NCBI RefSeq assembly: GCF_001477495.1
Contig: NZ_LDTF01000042.1
Location: 1-33,954 of the forward strand
Reading direction: 5' to 3'
From: Sphingomonas yabuuchiae
GTDB lineage: Bacteria > Pseudomonadota > Alphaproteobacteria > Sphingomonadales > Sphingomonadaceae
Length of the DNA stretch: 33,954 nt
The notes below the pieces were generated by a model. That model saw nothing but the letters and a program-made list of their open reading frames with translations. It ran no database searches and was not told the origin of the DNA. Shown piece by piece: positions 1-8,108 of the stretch (position 1 is its first letter; each line of letters starts with the position of its first letter). The position numbers and the translations under genes are program-made.

Positions 1-979
1 GCGTGCGCACCCCGTCGCGCGTCGCGCCGTGGACGAAGGTTTCATAGTAACGCAGCACCGCCGGAATGACGCCTGCCGCGCCATTGGTCGGCGCGGTCAC
101 CACCCGGCCGCCCGCCGCGTTCTCCTCGTTCACCGCCAGCGCCCAGAGGCTGACCCATTCGAACACCAGGCTGGGGTCGGTGCGCGGCCCCCGGTCGAGC
201 AGCTTCTGCCGGATCGCCTGCGCGCGCCGCTGGACCTTCAGCCCACCCGGCAGGATGCCGGAGGCGGCACAGCCCCGCTCGATCGAGGCGCACATCGCGT
301 CACGCACCCGGTCGAGAAACACGTCGGTCTCGCCGTCTTCGCGCCATGCGGCTTCGTTGGTGCGGACGATCTGGGCGATGGACAGGCCGGTCTCGTCGGT
401 GCGTTCCAGCAATTCGGCGCCCGAGGCAAAGGGATGCGCCAGCCGCCGGTTGGTCCGCATCGCCTCGGCACCCTCCATCCGGATCGCGCCGCCGCCGATC
501 GAGTAGAAGCGGCGGACCACCGAGCTGCCATCGGGCAGAAAGGCGGTAAAGACCATGCCATTGGGATGCGCGGGCAGGAAGCCGGGCCGGAACAGCAGGT
601 CCTGTTCGACATCGAAGGGCAAAGGATGGCGCCCGTCGAGCATCAGCTGCCGCGTCTCGTGGATGTTTGCGAGCAAACCATCAATGGCATCGGGATCGAC
701 CCGCTCGGGCGTCTCGCCCGCTAGGCCCAGCAGCACCGCCCGATCGCTATGATGCCCGCGTCCGGTCAGCGAAAGCGATCCGAACAGCTCGGCCTGGACC
801 CGATCCGGAATCAGGCCGGTGTCCAGCATCTCGACCGCAAAGGCCTTGGCCGCGCGCATCGGGCCGACGGTGTGCGAGCTGGAGGGACCGATGCCGATCG
901 TAAACAGCTCGGTCACGCTGACCGCGGCGATACTGTCGTCGCTGCGCGGCGTACCCACGGGAATGGTGGAGAGCGTCAA
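1..979 (-). CDS. sdaA: L-serine dehydratase (L-serine ammonia-lyase), 3' part beyond window edge
   Basis: Deaminates L-serine to pyruvate and ammonia; a cytoplasmic iron-sulfur enzyme. The reverse-strand translation carries the family's N-terminal signature GIGPSSSHTVGPM, then LTGRGHHSD, HPNGM, YSIGGG and PTNGAAGVIPAVLRYY near the window edge. About 326 codons are visible; E. coli SdaA has about 454, so roughly the last 130 residues, including part of the expected [4Fe-4S] cysteine motif, lie outside. No ATG exists in frame downstream of the last upstream stop codon. I chose TTG at 979, preceded by a weak GGAA Shine-Dalgarno; a GTG at 958 is the alternative. The single-chain form (beta and alpha domains fused) is implied because both the SSSHT and TNGAAG motifs are in one frame. 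Family assignment is firm; the start is not. Confidence 0.93.
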   Translation of the reverse strand, partial: MTLSTIPVGTPRSDDSIAAVSVTELFTIGIGPSSSHTVGPMRAAKAFAVEMLDTGLIPDRVQAELFGSLSLTGRGHHSDRAVLLGLAGETPERVDPDAIDGLLANIHETRQLMLDGRHPLPFDVEQDLLFRPGFLPAHPNGMVFTAFLPDGSSVVRRFYSIGGGAIRMEGAEAMRTNRRLAHPFASGAELLERTDETGLSIAQIVRTNEAAWREDGETDVFLDRVRDAMCASIERGCAASGILPGGLKVQRRAQAIRQKLLDRGPRTDPSLVFEWVSLWALAVNEENAAGGRVVTAPTNGAAGVIPAVLRYYETFVHGATRDGVRT

Positions 980-1051
980 GATCGTTCCAATTGTTACGGC
1001 TTTCGCCTCGTCTAGCGCACTCGCCCTGCACTGACCAGCCGATGGAACGGA

Positions 1052-1369
1052 TCAGGCGGTCATCGGGGCCAGTATTTCGAACGCCTCGCGCGTCAATGGC
1101 GTGTGGAAATGGCAACCGGCGGCAAAATCGGATGCCCACACGATCTTGGCCTCGATCTCGCCGACATGGGGCAGGCGCAACCAAATCTTCAGCCCGCGAC
1201 GCAGTTCGGTATAGGTCTGGAGCCGCGCGCCGGTGGTGGAAATGTCGGTAACCCGGCATAGCGCCCGGTCGAGCCCGCCACGGCCCAGATCGGTGTCCAG
1301 CGCGGTCGCCGTGCGCGGGGAGCGGCGGCGATTGGCAAATTCGGCAGGTTCGAATTCGGCGGCGAACAT
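1052..1369 (-). CDS. PilZ-domain protein, probable c-di-GMP binder
   Basis: A 105-residue protein that is essentially one PilZ domain. PilZ domains bind cyclic di-GMP through an RxxxR arginine motif and a D/NxSxxG motif. Here RRRSPR lies near residues 14-19 and DISTTGARL near 42-50, followed by the beta-barrel strands. There is no signal peptide, membrane segment or effector domain, so it probably acts as a small adaptor; the target cannot be told from sequence. It sits between sdaA and rpmE but is separated from rpmE by a strong terminator and has its own candidate promoter at 1378-1406, so it is likely a single transcription unit. The start at 1369 has a GGAG sequence only two bases upstream. 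Translation of a leaderless message is an alternative explanation. Confidence 0.85.
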   Translation of the reverse strand: MFAAEFEPAEFANRRRSPRTATALDTDLGRGGLDRALCRVTDISTTGARLQTYTELRRGLKIWLRLPHVGEIEAKIVWASDFAAGCHFHTPLTREAFEILAPMTA

Positions 1370-1377
1370 GGCTCCAT

Positions 1378-1406
1378 GCTAAACACCGCTGGTTAACATA
1401 CTGCAA
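1378..1406 (-). promoter_or_regulatory. Candidate sigma70 promoter of the PilZ gene, possibly leaderless
   Basis: On the minus strand the sequence reads TTGCAG, 17 bases, TTTAGC. Only eight bases separate the -10 from the PilZ start codon at 1369, so the predicted transcription start lies within one or two bases of the ATG. Judged by eye; the -10 is not a perfect consensus. Confidence 0.4.
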
Positions 1407-1439
1407 ACCTATTCCCGCCTCTCCTCCTGCAACGGACGC

Positions 1440-1471
1440 AAAAAACCCGGCGCTTCGTGGAAGCACCGGGT
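1440..1471 (-). terminator. Rho-independent terminator of rpmE
   Basis: A 12-base-pair stem (1445-1456 with 1460-1471, one G-T pair) and a three-base loop are followed on the minus strand by six Ts. It lies 33 bases past the rpmE stop, a textbook intrinsic terminator that isolates rpmE from the PilZ gene. Confidence 0.88.
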
Positions 1472-1504
1472 CCTTCGTTCGCTCGGCGATGAGGCCGGAC
1501 GCGA

Positions 1505-1735
1505 TTACTTGCGGAGCGTGAGACCGCCGCCGAAACGCTTGTTGAAGCGCGCGACCTGACCGCCGGTGTCCAGCATGGTGCCGCGACCGCCGGTCCAGGC
1601 CGGGTGCGCCAGCGGATCGATGTCGAGCTGCATCGTGTCGCCTTCCTTGCCCCAGGTGGAGCGGGTTTCGAACACGGTGCCGTCGGTCATCTGCACCTTG
1701 ATCATGTGATAGTCGGGATGCGTATCGGTCTTCAT
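1505..1735 (-). CDS. rpmE: 50S ribosomal protein L31
   Basis: Small protein of the large ribosomal subunit, 76 residues, with the L31 features [10 protein letters not shown] at the N-terminus and HPAWTGG and RFNKRFG towards the C-terminus. It has no CxxC zinc-binding cysteines, so it is a zinc-independent (C-minus) form. The gene has its own promoter (1790-1818) and terminator (1440-1471), so it forms a monocistronic unit downstream of fabZ. ATG at 1735 is preceded by CCGGAG. Confidence 0.97.
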   Translation of the reverse strand: MKTDTHPDYHMIKVQMTDGTVFETRSTWGKEGDTMQLDIDPLAHPAWTGGRGTMLDTGGQVARFNKRFGGGLTLRK

Positions 1736-1789
1736 GATATTGCTCCGGAAAATGGCTGGTTCCGACCAGCCTTCAAGCTCAAGGCGCGG

Positions 1790-1818
1790 CCCATAGCGGA
1801 CCGCGCCCCGTTAGTCAA
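1790..1818 (-). promoter_or_regulatory. Sigma70-type promoter of rpmE
   Basis: Minus-strand TTGACT and TATGGG hexamers separated by exactly 17 bases, 54 bases upstream of the rpmE start. It lies in the gap between fabZ and rpmE. This is the best -35/-10 match in the window. Confidence 0.6.
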
Positions 1819-1835
1819 AAGCCCGTGACGGTCGC

Positions 1836-2324
1836 TTACGCTTCTGCCGGTGGATCAGCGATCATCGCGGTGAAATTGGCTTCCGCCACGACGACGCCGT
1901 CGATCTTGGCGACCCCTGCGAACTTGCAGACGCGGGTCCGCTTCGACACGAACTCGACCTCCAAATGCAGGAGCACGCCGGGCTCGACGGGCTTGCGGAA
2001 CTTCACGCCGTCGATCGACATGAAATAGACCAGCTTGCCCGAATTCGCGAGGCCCAGGCTTTCCACGCCCAGGACACCGGCGGCCTGCGCCAGCGCCTCG
2101 ACGATCAACACGCCCGGCATGATCGGACGGCCGGGATAATGGCCCTGGAAAAAGGCCTCGTTGATCGTCACCGCCTTCACCGCGCGGATCGACGTGTCGA
2201 GGACCAGTTCCTCGACACGATCGACCAGCAGCATCGGGTAGCGGTGCGGGATCGCCGCCATGACCCGCGTCACGTCCATCGGGCCGATGACGGTCTTCGC
2301 CTCTTCGTTCACGTCGTCGCTCAC
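1836..2324 (-). CDS. fabZ: 3-hydroxyacyl-ACP dehydratase FabZ
   Basis: Removes water from (3R)-3-hydroxyacyl-ACP in type II fatty-acid synthesis. The 162-residue hot-dog fold protein shows [10 protein letters not shown] near residue 27 and the active-site stretch [11 protein letters not shown], giving the catalytic His62 and Glu76 (VEALAQ). It follows ompH by seven bases and belongs to the bamA-ompH-fabZ run. In most Gram-negatives fabZ is flanked by lpxD and lpxA; neither is present here. That fits sphingomonads, whose outer membrane carries glycosphingolipids in place of lipopolysaccharide. Length and start are normal for the family. Confidence 0.98.
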   Translation of the reverse strand: MSDDVNEEAKTVIGPMDVTRVMAAIPHRYPMLLVDRVEELVLDTSIRAVKAVTINEAFFQGHYPGRPIMPGVLIVEALAQAAGVLGVESLGLANSGKLVYFMSIDGVKFRKPVEPGVLLHLEVEFVSKRTRVCKFAGVAKIDGVVVAEANFTAMIADPPAEA

Positions 2325-2331
2325 CGAGATA

Positions 2332-3003
2332 TTACCGGCCGCTGTTCTGGCGACGGGCAGGCGCCGGGGCGGCGGCGGCCGGAGCGGCAGCGGCGGGGGC
2401 GGCGCCCTGCTGCTGACCCTGCTGGCCGGGCTGCCAGTTGGCGGGCGGCGTGATGCTGACGGTCGGGACCAGCTTGTCCAGTTCCGCCGTCACCGCGGAC
2501 GTGATGTCGGCAGTCGGCTGCATGAACAGCACGGCCTGCGGGCTGACCAGCAGGCTGACATTCTTGGCGCGCACGGCGTTCTGCACCGCTTCGCCCAGAC
2601 GTGCCTGGATCTGCTCGACCGCATAGGTCTGCGCACGGACGGCGGGCTGGGTCAGACGGCCCAGTTCCTGCTCGGCGGCCTGCTGCTTGGCCTGGATCGA
2701 CTGGGCCTGGGTACGCAGCGCGGCCTCGTTGGCGTTCGGCGCGGCGCGGGCGGTCTGGAACGCCTGGACCAGCGGCTCCAACTCACGGCCGAGCGCGGTG
2801 CGGCGGGTTTCGGCCTGGTCGAGCTGCGCCTTGTAGGTCGTCTCGATCTGCTGGCGGGCGGCGGCCCAGGCACGCGAACCGGCGATCGCACCCTGCGGGT
2901 CGGCCACGGCGACGCCGTTCACCTGCGCGCTGGCGGTGGTGGCGACGGTCGCGGCCGGCGCGACAAGGGCCGCCGCGAGGAGGAGCTTGGAAATCGTCTT
3001 CAT
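2332..3003 (-). CDS. OmpH/Skp-family periplasmic chaperone
   Basis: Periplasmic chaperone expected to hold unfolded outer-membrane proteins for the BAM complex. Evidence: a signal peptide in the first ~26 residues ending TASAQ, then a long alpha-helical, charged and Gln/Ala-rich middle (about 40-150) consistent with the coiled-coil prongs of Skp. A hydrophobic strand [13 protein letters not shown] follows at ~148-160. The last ~40 residues are an Ala/Pro/Gln-rich low-complexity tail, longer than in E. coli Skp (about 160 mature residues), of unknown role. The start codon overlaps the bamA stop by one base (TGATG), so the two are translationally coupled, as expected for BAM and its chaperone. 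Confidence 0.92.
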   Translation of the reverse strand: MKTISKLLLAAALVAPAATVATTASAQVNGVAVADPQGAIAGSRAWAAARQQIETTYKAQLDQAETRRTALGRELEPLVQAFQTARAAPNANEAALRTQAQSIQAKQQAAEQELGRLTQPAVRAQTYAVEQIQARLGEAVQNAVRAKNVSLLVSPQAVLFMQPTADITSAVTAELDKLVPTVSITPPANWQPGQQGQQQGAAPAAAAPAAAAPAPARRQNSGR

Positions 3004-5765
3004 CAGAACTGCGTCCCTACGTTGAAAGTAATGAGCTTGGGGTCGTCGCCCGGCTGCGTGACCAATGCCTTGGCAAGGTCGATGCGCAGCGGTCCGAATG
3101 GTGAATTCCAGTTCACACCGATGCCGATCGACACGCGCGGCTTCCAGGTGCCGAGGTAGAATTGTTCCTGGGCATAGTTGGTGTTCTGGAGCGCGATGTT
3201 GGCCGTCCCGCCGGAGCAGGCGCCACCCAGCGTCGGCGAGTAACCAGTCTGGCAGGTGGTGGTGAGGCCCGCCGTCTTGTCCGCCGTGGTGCTGTCATTG
3301 GTAGGCACCTGGAACAGCGGGCGCCCCTGCGCATCGGTCTGGGCAACCGGCGCCAAGGTCGGCGAACCGTCCTTGTTGAACAGCAGATTGCCGTTGGCGT
3401 CTTTCGCCTGCGGGAAGTTGAGCGAGGCCAGCGGGCGGGTGACGCCCCACAGGCTGCCGGCCTGGACATAGACGCTGGGACGCAGGCCCATCTCACGCGC
3501 GCCCGAACCCAACGGGATTTCTAGCTCTGCGCGTGCCAGATAATAAGCGCGGCCGCCCAGGGCGTCGTCGACGAACTGCTGACGGTCCTTGCTCAGCGAC
3601 TGACTGCCATCGTTACCGATGACATAGGGCACGCGCAGCACGCGCGGACCGACGCCGCGAATGTCGAAGCCGCGGAACTGCGGCTCGCCCAGATAGAAGC
3701 GGTCGACGATACGGACCGGATCGATGCCCGGACCACGGCTGCCCTCGAGCGAGTGGATGTAACCGCCCTCGCCCAGGATCGAGAAGACGAAGCCCTTGCC
3801 CAGCCCCTTGAACTTGGCGCCTTCCGCGCGGGTGCGGATATACTTCACGTCGCCGCCCAGACCGGCAAAGTCCTGGCTGAACGAGAAGCGATGGCCCGCC
3901 GTCGGACGCAGGCGGCTGTTCAGGCTGTCATAGATCAGCGAGTAGCCGACCGATGAGGTCCAGCGATTGCCGATCGAGTCGCAGAGATAGCGACCCGCCT
4001 GCTGGAAGTTGCAGGTGCCGTCGGCGTTGAAGAACGACGCGTCCAGGCCGACCTGATCATAGGTCAGGCCATAGCGGCCCGACAGAGACCAATATTCGGT
4101 CAGCGGCACGCCCGCGCGAACCTGGAAGCCGGTCGACACTTGGCTGTAGGTCGTCTGGCGCGTGGTGCCCAGATAGTTGAACGAGTTGAAGTCGCGACGG
4201 AACACGTCGACGCCCAGCGCAATATTCTTGTCGAACACATAAGGCTCGGTGAAGCCCAGCTCGATCGACTTGGAATAGGCCGAATAGTTGACGCCCGCGC
4301 GCAGTTCCTGGCCCTTGCCGCGGAAGTTGCGCTGGGTGATGTTCGCCTGGATGATGAAGCGTTCCAGCGACGAGTAACCGGCCGACAGCTGCAGCGAGCC
4401 GGTCGACTGTTCCTCGACATTGGTTTCCAGCACGATGCGGTCGGGCGTCGAACCCGGGTTCTGCTTGATCTCCAGCTTTTCCTGGAAATAGCCGAGCGAG
4501 TTGATGCGATCCTGGCTGCGACGGACCTGGAAGCTGTTGAAGGCGTCGCCCTCGGCCACGCGGATTTCGCGGCGGACGACCTTGTCCTGCGTCTGCGTAT
4601 TGCCGTTGATGTCGATCCGCTCGACATAGGTCCGCTTGGCCTCGGCGATGTTGAACGTGATCGCCATCGTCAGCGTGTCCTTGTCACGCTGGAAGTCGGG
4701 GTTCACATCGGTAAAGGCATAGCCGAACAGACCCGCCGTCTGGCTGAGGCTGTCGATCGAGTCCTCGATCAGCTTGGCGTTGTACCAGTCGCCCTTCTTC
4801 ATGGGTAGCGACTGCGCGAGTTTCTCATTGTCGAAGTCGCGGATCTGGCTGTCGACCTTCACGTCGCCGAACTTGTAGCGGGGGCCTTCCTCCACCACGT
4901 AGGTGATGATGAAGTCCTTCTTGTCCGGTGTCAGCTCGGCGACCGCGCTCGTGACCCGGAAATCGGCATAGCCGTTGGTCAGGTAGAACAGGCGCAGCTT
5001 CTGCTGGTCGGCGGCCAGGCGGTCCTGGTCATAGCTGGTGGCCGAGGACAGGAAGCGGAACCAGCGCGACTGCTTGGTGTACATCGCACCGCGCAGTTCG
5101 TCGTCGGAGAATTTTTCGTTGCCGATGATGTTGATCTGGCGAACCTTGGACTTCGGCCCTTCGCTGATCTCGAACACCACGTCGACGCGGTTCTGGTCGA
5201 GATTGACCATCTTGGGCTCGACCACCGCGCCGAACCGGCCCTGGCGACGATACAGCTCGACGATGCGCGCCACGTCCTGGCGAACTGCGGTCCGGGTAAA
5301 GATCTGGCGGGGAGACAGCTTGATCTCCTTCTTGATCTTGTCTTCCTTCAGGCGCTTGTTGCCCTCGAGGATGACCCGGTTGATGATCGGGTTCTCGCGC
5401 ACGCGCAGCACGATGTCGCCCGTCTCCACGCCGGAGATCGAGAAGTCGGCGAACAGTTCGGACGCCTGAAGATCCTTCAGCGCCTGGTCGAGCGTTTCCG
5501 GGGTATAGGGAATGCCGACCCGCAGCTTGGTGTAGGACAACACCGTCTCGGGCTCGATACGCTGGGCGCCTTCGACCCGCAGCGTTTTGATGGTGCGCAC
5601 CGGAGCAGGCGTCACGGCCTGCGTCGGAGCGGCACCCGCCCCGGCGCTCGGCGCGGCAGGCGCGGTCTGCGCCATGACGGGAACACCCGACAGCATCGTG
5701 CCCGCCAGCAGCATGGCGCCCGCGCGCACAGTCTTCATACCCGTCATTGCTGTCACCAAACCCAC
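3003..5765 (-). CDS. bamA: Outer-membrane assembly factor BamA
   Basis: Core of the BAM complex, inserting beta-barrel proteins into the outer membrane. The ~920-residue product has a signal peptide ending VPVMAQ, an Ala/Pro-rich linker, five POTRA repeats (about residues 58-450; for example IKTLRVEGAQRIEPETV and RQINIIGNEKFSDDEL) and a C-terminal 16-strand barrel. The conserved L6 loop motif FRGFDIRG is near residue 695 and the protein ends in phenylalanine (NVGTQF), the usual outer-membrane targeting signal. At about 920 residues it is longer than E. coli BamA (810), with extra length in late barrel loops around residues 780-860. The start given is a GTG; ATGs at 5747 and 5738 give a more typical signal peptide and no Shine-Dalgarno decides between them. 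Confidence 0.97.
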   Translation of the reverse strand: MGLVTAMTGMKTVRAGAMLLAGTMLSGVPVMAQTAPAAPSAGAGAAPTQAVTPAPVRTIKTLRVEGAQRIEPETVLSYTKLRVGIPYTPETLDQALKDLQASELFADFSISGVETGDIVLRVRENPIINRVILEGNKRLKEDKIKKEIKLSPRQIFTRTAVRQDVARIVELYRRQGRFGAVVEPKMVNLDQNRVDVVFEISEGPKSKVRQINIIGNEKFSDDELRGAMYTKQSRWFRFLSSATSYDQDRLAADQQKLRLFYLTNGYADFRVTSAVAELTPDKKDFIITYVVEEGPRYKFGDVKVDSQIRDFDNEKLAQSLPMKKGDWYNAKLIEDSIDSLSQTAGLFGYAFTDVNPDFQRDKDTLTMAITFNIAEAKRTYVERIDINGNTQTQDKVVRREIRVAEGDAFNSFQVRRSQDRINSLGYFQEKLEIKQNPGSTPDRIVLETNVEEQSTGSLQLSAGYSSLERFIIQANITQRNFRGKGQELRAGVNYSAYSKSIELGFTEPYVFDKNIALGVDVFRRDFNSFNYLGTTRQTTYSQVSTGFQVRAGVPLTEYWSLSGRYGLTYDQVGLDASFFNADGTCNFQQAGRYLCDSIGNRWTSSVGYSLIYDSLNSRLRPTAGHRFSFSQDFAGLGGDVKYIRTRAEGAKFKGLGKGFVFSILGEGGYIHSLEGSRGPGIDPVRIVDRFYLGEPQFRGFDIRGVGPRVLRVPYVIGNDGSQSLSKDRQQFVDDALGGRAYYLARAELEIPLGSGAREMGLRPSVYVQAGSLWGVTRPLASLNFPQAKDANGNLLFNKDGSPTLAPVAQTDAQGRPLFQVPTNDSTTADKTAGLTTTCQTGYSPTLGGACSGGTANIALQNTNYAQEQFYLGTWKPRVSIGIGVNWNSPFGPLRIDLAKALVTQPGDDPKLITFNVGTQF

Positions 5766-5817
5766 CCCAGAAAAGTCGAACCGACCCCTGTCGTCGTCGC
5801 GCCCTGCCCCATCGGCG

Positions 5818-6963
5818 TCAGCCGATCAAGCTGCGGATGTTTTTCCACAGCCCCAAATTGCCCAGATCGTTGAACGTTACGAAGAGCATCAGGGCCAGGA
5901 TCGCGATCAAACCGCCACGGAATGCCCATTCCTGGGCCACCGGCTCCAGCGGGCGTCGCCGCACCGCCTCGATCGCATAGAAAAGAAGATGACCGCCATC
6001 CAGCATCGGCACTGGCAAGAGGTTGATGAACCCCAGATTGATGGACACCAGCGCCACGAAGAAAACAAAGGCGTCGAGACCGAGCGACATCTGCTCACCC
6101 GACACTTTCGCGATCGACACCGGTCCGCCCAGTTCCTTGACCGAGCGGCGGCCCGAAATCACCTGGCCCAGCGTCTCGACCATCATGCGGACGATCTCGC
6201 CGGTACGCTGGACCGCCACCACGGGTGCGCGCAGCAGGCTGACCGGCCGGACGTCGACCGTACCGGCACCGCGCAGGCCCAGACGGCCGATGCGATAGCT
6301 GTTGCCGAAGCGGTCGCGCTGTTCCTCGGTGCCGATGGTCGCGCTGGTTGTGAAGGGCGTGCCGCCGCGCGTCGCCGCGATCGTCACCCGGTCACCGGCG
6401 CGAATCTGCACATAGCGGGCGATATCGGCAAAGTCGGTGACGGCACGATCGTCGATCGCTGTCACCCGGTCACCGGGGCGAAGCGAGGTCGCGGCCGCCG
6501 CACTGCCGGGCATGATCTGCCCCACGACGGGCGGCACCACCGCCTCGCCATAGGCATAGGCGAAGCCCGCCAGGATCAGGATGGCGGCGGCGAAATTGAT
6601 CGCGGGGCCTGCCGCGACGATGATCGCACGCTGCCATACCGGCTTGGCCTGGAAGGTCCGGGCGCGCTCCTCAGGCGGCAGCGACAGCCAGGCCGCATCG
6701 GGCTGGCTGGCCGGGTTCATGTCACCCGCGAACTTGACGTAACCGCCCAGCGGCAGCCAGCCGATCTTCCACCGCGTATCGCGCTTGTCGGTGAAACCGA
6801 AAATCTCCCGCCCGAATCCGACGGAGAAGGTCTCGGCCTTCACGCCGAACAGCCGCCCGGCGAGATAATGCCCCATCTCATGCACGAACACGAGCGGGCC
6901 GAGGGCAAGGACAAAGGCCAGGATGGTCAACAACAGGCCGGGGGTTTCGATCAAACGACGCAA
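5818..6963 (-). CDS. rseP: RIP site-2 metalloprotease RseP
   Basis: Inner-membrane zinc protease that cuts membrane-embedded substrates such as anti-sigma factors. The 381-residue protein has the zinc motif HEMGH (His28, Glu29, His32) in the first membrane segment, a PDZ domain at about 125-200, and the second active-site motif NLLPVPMLDGGHLLFY in the C-terminal half. A last membrane helix follows near the end. It overlaps dxr upstream by 13 bases and lies 52 bases ahead of bamA, an order conserved in many proteobacteria. Length is a little under that of E. coli RseP (450), which has two PDZ domains; only one is evident here. Confidence 0.97.
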   Translation of the reverse strand: MRRLIETPGLLLTILAFVLALGPLVFVHEMGHYLAGRLFGVKAETFSVGFGREIFGFTDKRDTRWKIGWLPLGGYVKFAGDMNPASQPDAAWLSLPPEERARTFQAKPVWQRAIIVAAGPAINFAAAILILAGFAYAYGEAVVPPVVGQIMPGSAAAATSLRPGDRVTAIDDRAVTDFADIARYVQIRAGDRVTIAATRGGTPFTTSATIGTEEQRDRFGNSYRIGRLGLRGAGTVDVRPVSLLRAPVVAVQRTGEIVRMMVETLGQVISGRRSVKELGGPVSIAKVSGEQMSLGLDAFVFFVALVSINLGFINLLPVPMLDGGHLLFYAIEAVRRRPLEPVAQEWAFRGGLIAILALMLFVTFNDLGNLGLWKNIRSLIG

Positions 6964-8108
6964 TCCTCAACGCGCTCGGCCGTTATTGCCCTGGTTTCCG
7001 CATCGATTGCGATCACCGCATCGAGCGACTCCGGTGGGGCGGGGTCGTAGCGATGGAGAACATCCTCGACGATTGCGGCAATTTCGAGGAAGCCGATACG
7101 ACGCGCCAGAAAAGCCGCGACGGCAATCTCATTGGCGGCGTTGAGGATGGCCGGAGCCGCCCCGCCCGCTTCCAGCGCCGCCCGCGCCAGCCGCAGCGCC
7201 GGAAAGCGAACCGGATCGGGTGCGGCGAAGTCCATCCGTCCCAGCGCCACGAGGTCGAGCGGCGCCATCGGCGTCGGCATCCGGTCGGGCCAGGCCAGGC
7301 AATGGGCGATCGGCACACGCATGTCCGACGGCCCCAGCTGCGCCAGCATCGATCCGTCGACATAATCGACCGCCGAGTGGATCACCGATTGCGGATGCAG
7401 CACGATCTCGATCCGATCGGAGGGGACCGGGAACAGGCGCGCGGCCTCGATCAGCTCCAGCCCCTTGTTCATCATCGTGGCCGAATCGACCGAGATCTTC
7501 GCGCCCATCGACCAGTTGGGATGCGCCACCGCCTGTTCGGGGGTGACGCGGCGCATCTCTTCGGTCGTATGGTTGCGAAACGGGCCGCCGCTGGCGGTCA
7601 GGACGATCCGGCGCACCCGCTCGGGCCGCCCGAAGTCGAAACACTGATAGATGGCGTTATGCTCGCTGTCGGCCGGGAGCAGGGTCGCCCCCGCCTTGGC
7701 TGCCGCCGCCAGCACCACCTCGCCCGCCGACACCAGCGGCTCCTTGTTGGCGAGCACCACCGTACCGCCATTGGCGATGGCGGCCATGGCGGGTTCCAAC
7801 CCGGCGCAACCGACGATGGCCCCCATCGTCCAGTCGGCGTGCATCGCCGCCGCCTCGATCACCGCCGCACGCCCGCCCGCCACGCGGGTTTCCGTTCCGG
7901 CCAGCGCCGCGCGAAGATCGGGCAGGCAGCTTTCGTCCGCGACGACCGCCAGTTCGGCGTTGGTCCGCTTCGCCGCCGCCGCCAGCTTGGCGACATCGCA
8001 ATTGGCGGTCAGCGCGCGGACATGATAGCGGTCGGGCTCACGCTCGATCAGGTCCAGCGTCGAGGTGCCGACCGATCCGGTCGCCCCCAAAATGGTCACG
8101 CTACGCAT
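6951..8108 (-). CDS. dxr: 1-deoxy-D-xylulose-5-phosphate reductoisomerase
   Basis: Second enzyme of the MEP isoprenoid pathway: rearranges and reduces DXP to 2-C-methyl-D-erythritol 4-phosphate with NADPH and a divalent metal. The 385-residue protein begins with the dinucleotide-binding loop ILGATGSVGTSTLDLI. It has LANKEPLVSAG, the metal/substrate motif PADSEHNAIYQC, the flexible-loop motif TASGGPFRN and HPNWSMGAKISVDSATMMNKGLE, all typical of Dxr. The start codon overlaps the cdsA stop by one base, and the 3' end overlaps rseP, so it is translated within one operon. Together with uppS two genes upstream it supplies the undecaprenyl carrier lipid. Confidence 0.98.
   Translation of the reverse strand: MRSVTILGATGSVGTSTLDLIEREPDRYHVRALTANCDVAKLAAAAKRTNAELAVVADESCLPDLRAALAGTETRVAGGRAAVIEAAAMHADWTMGAIVGCAGLEPAMAAIANGGTVVLANKEPLVSAGEVVLAAAAKAGATLLPADSEHNAIYQCFDFGRPERVRRIVLTASGGPFRNHTTEEMRRVTPEQAVAHPNWSMGAKISVDSATMMNKGLELIEAARLFPVPSDRIEIVLHPQSVIHSAVDYVDGSMLAQLGPSDMRVPIAHCLAWPDRMPTPMAPLDLVALGRMDFAAPDPVRFPALRLARAALEAGGAAPAILNAANEIAVAAFLARRIGFLEIAAIVEDVLHRYDPAPPESLDAVIAIDAETRAITAERVEDCVV

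Noticed and set aside
5587..7050. 487-codon plus-strand open frame over bamA, rseP and dxr
   Set aside because: Antisense to three well-identified genes and without a Shine-Dalgarno or family features.
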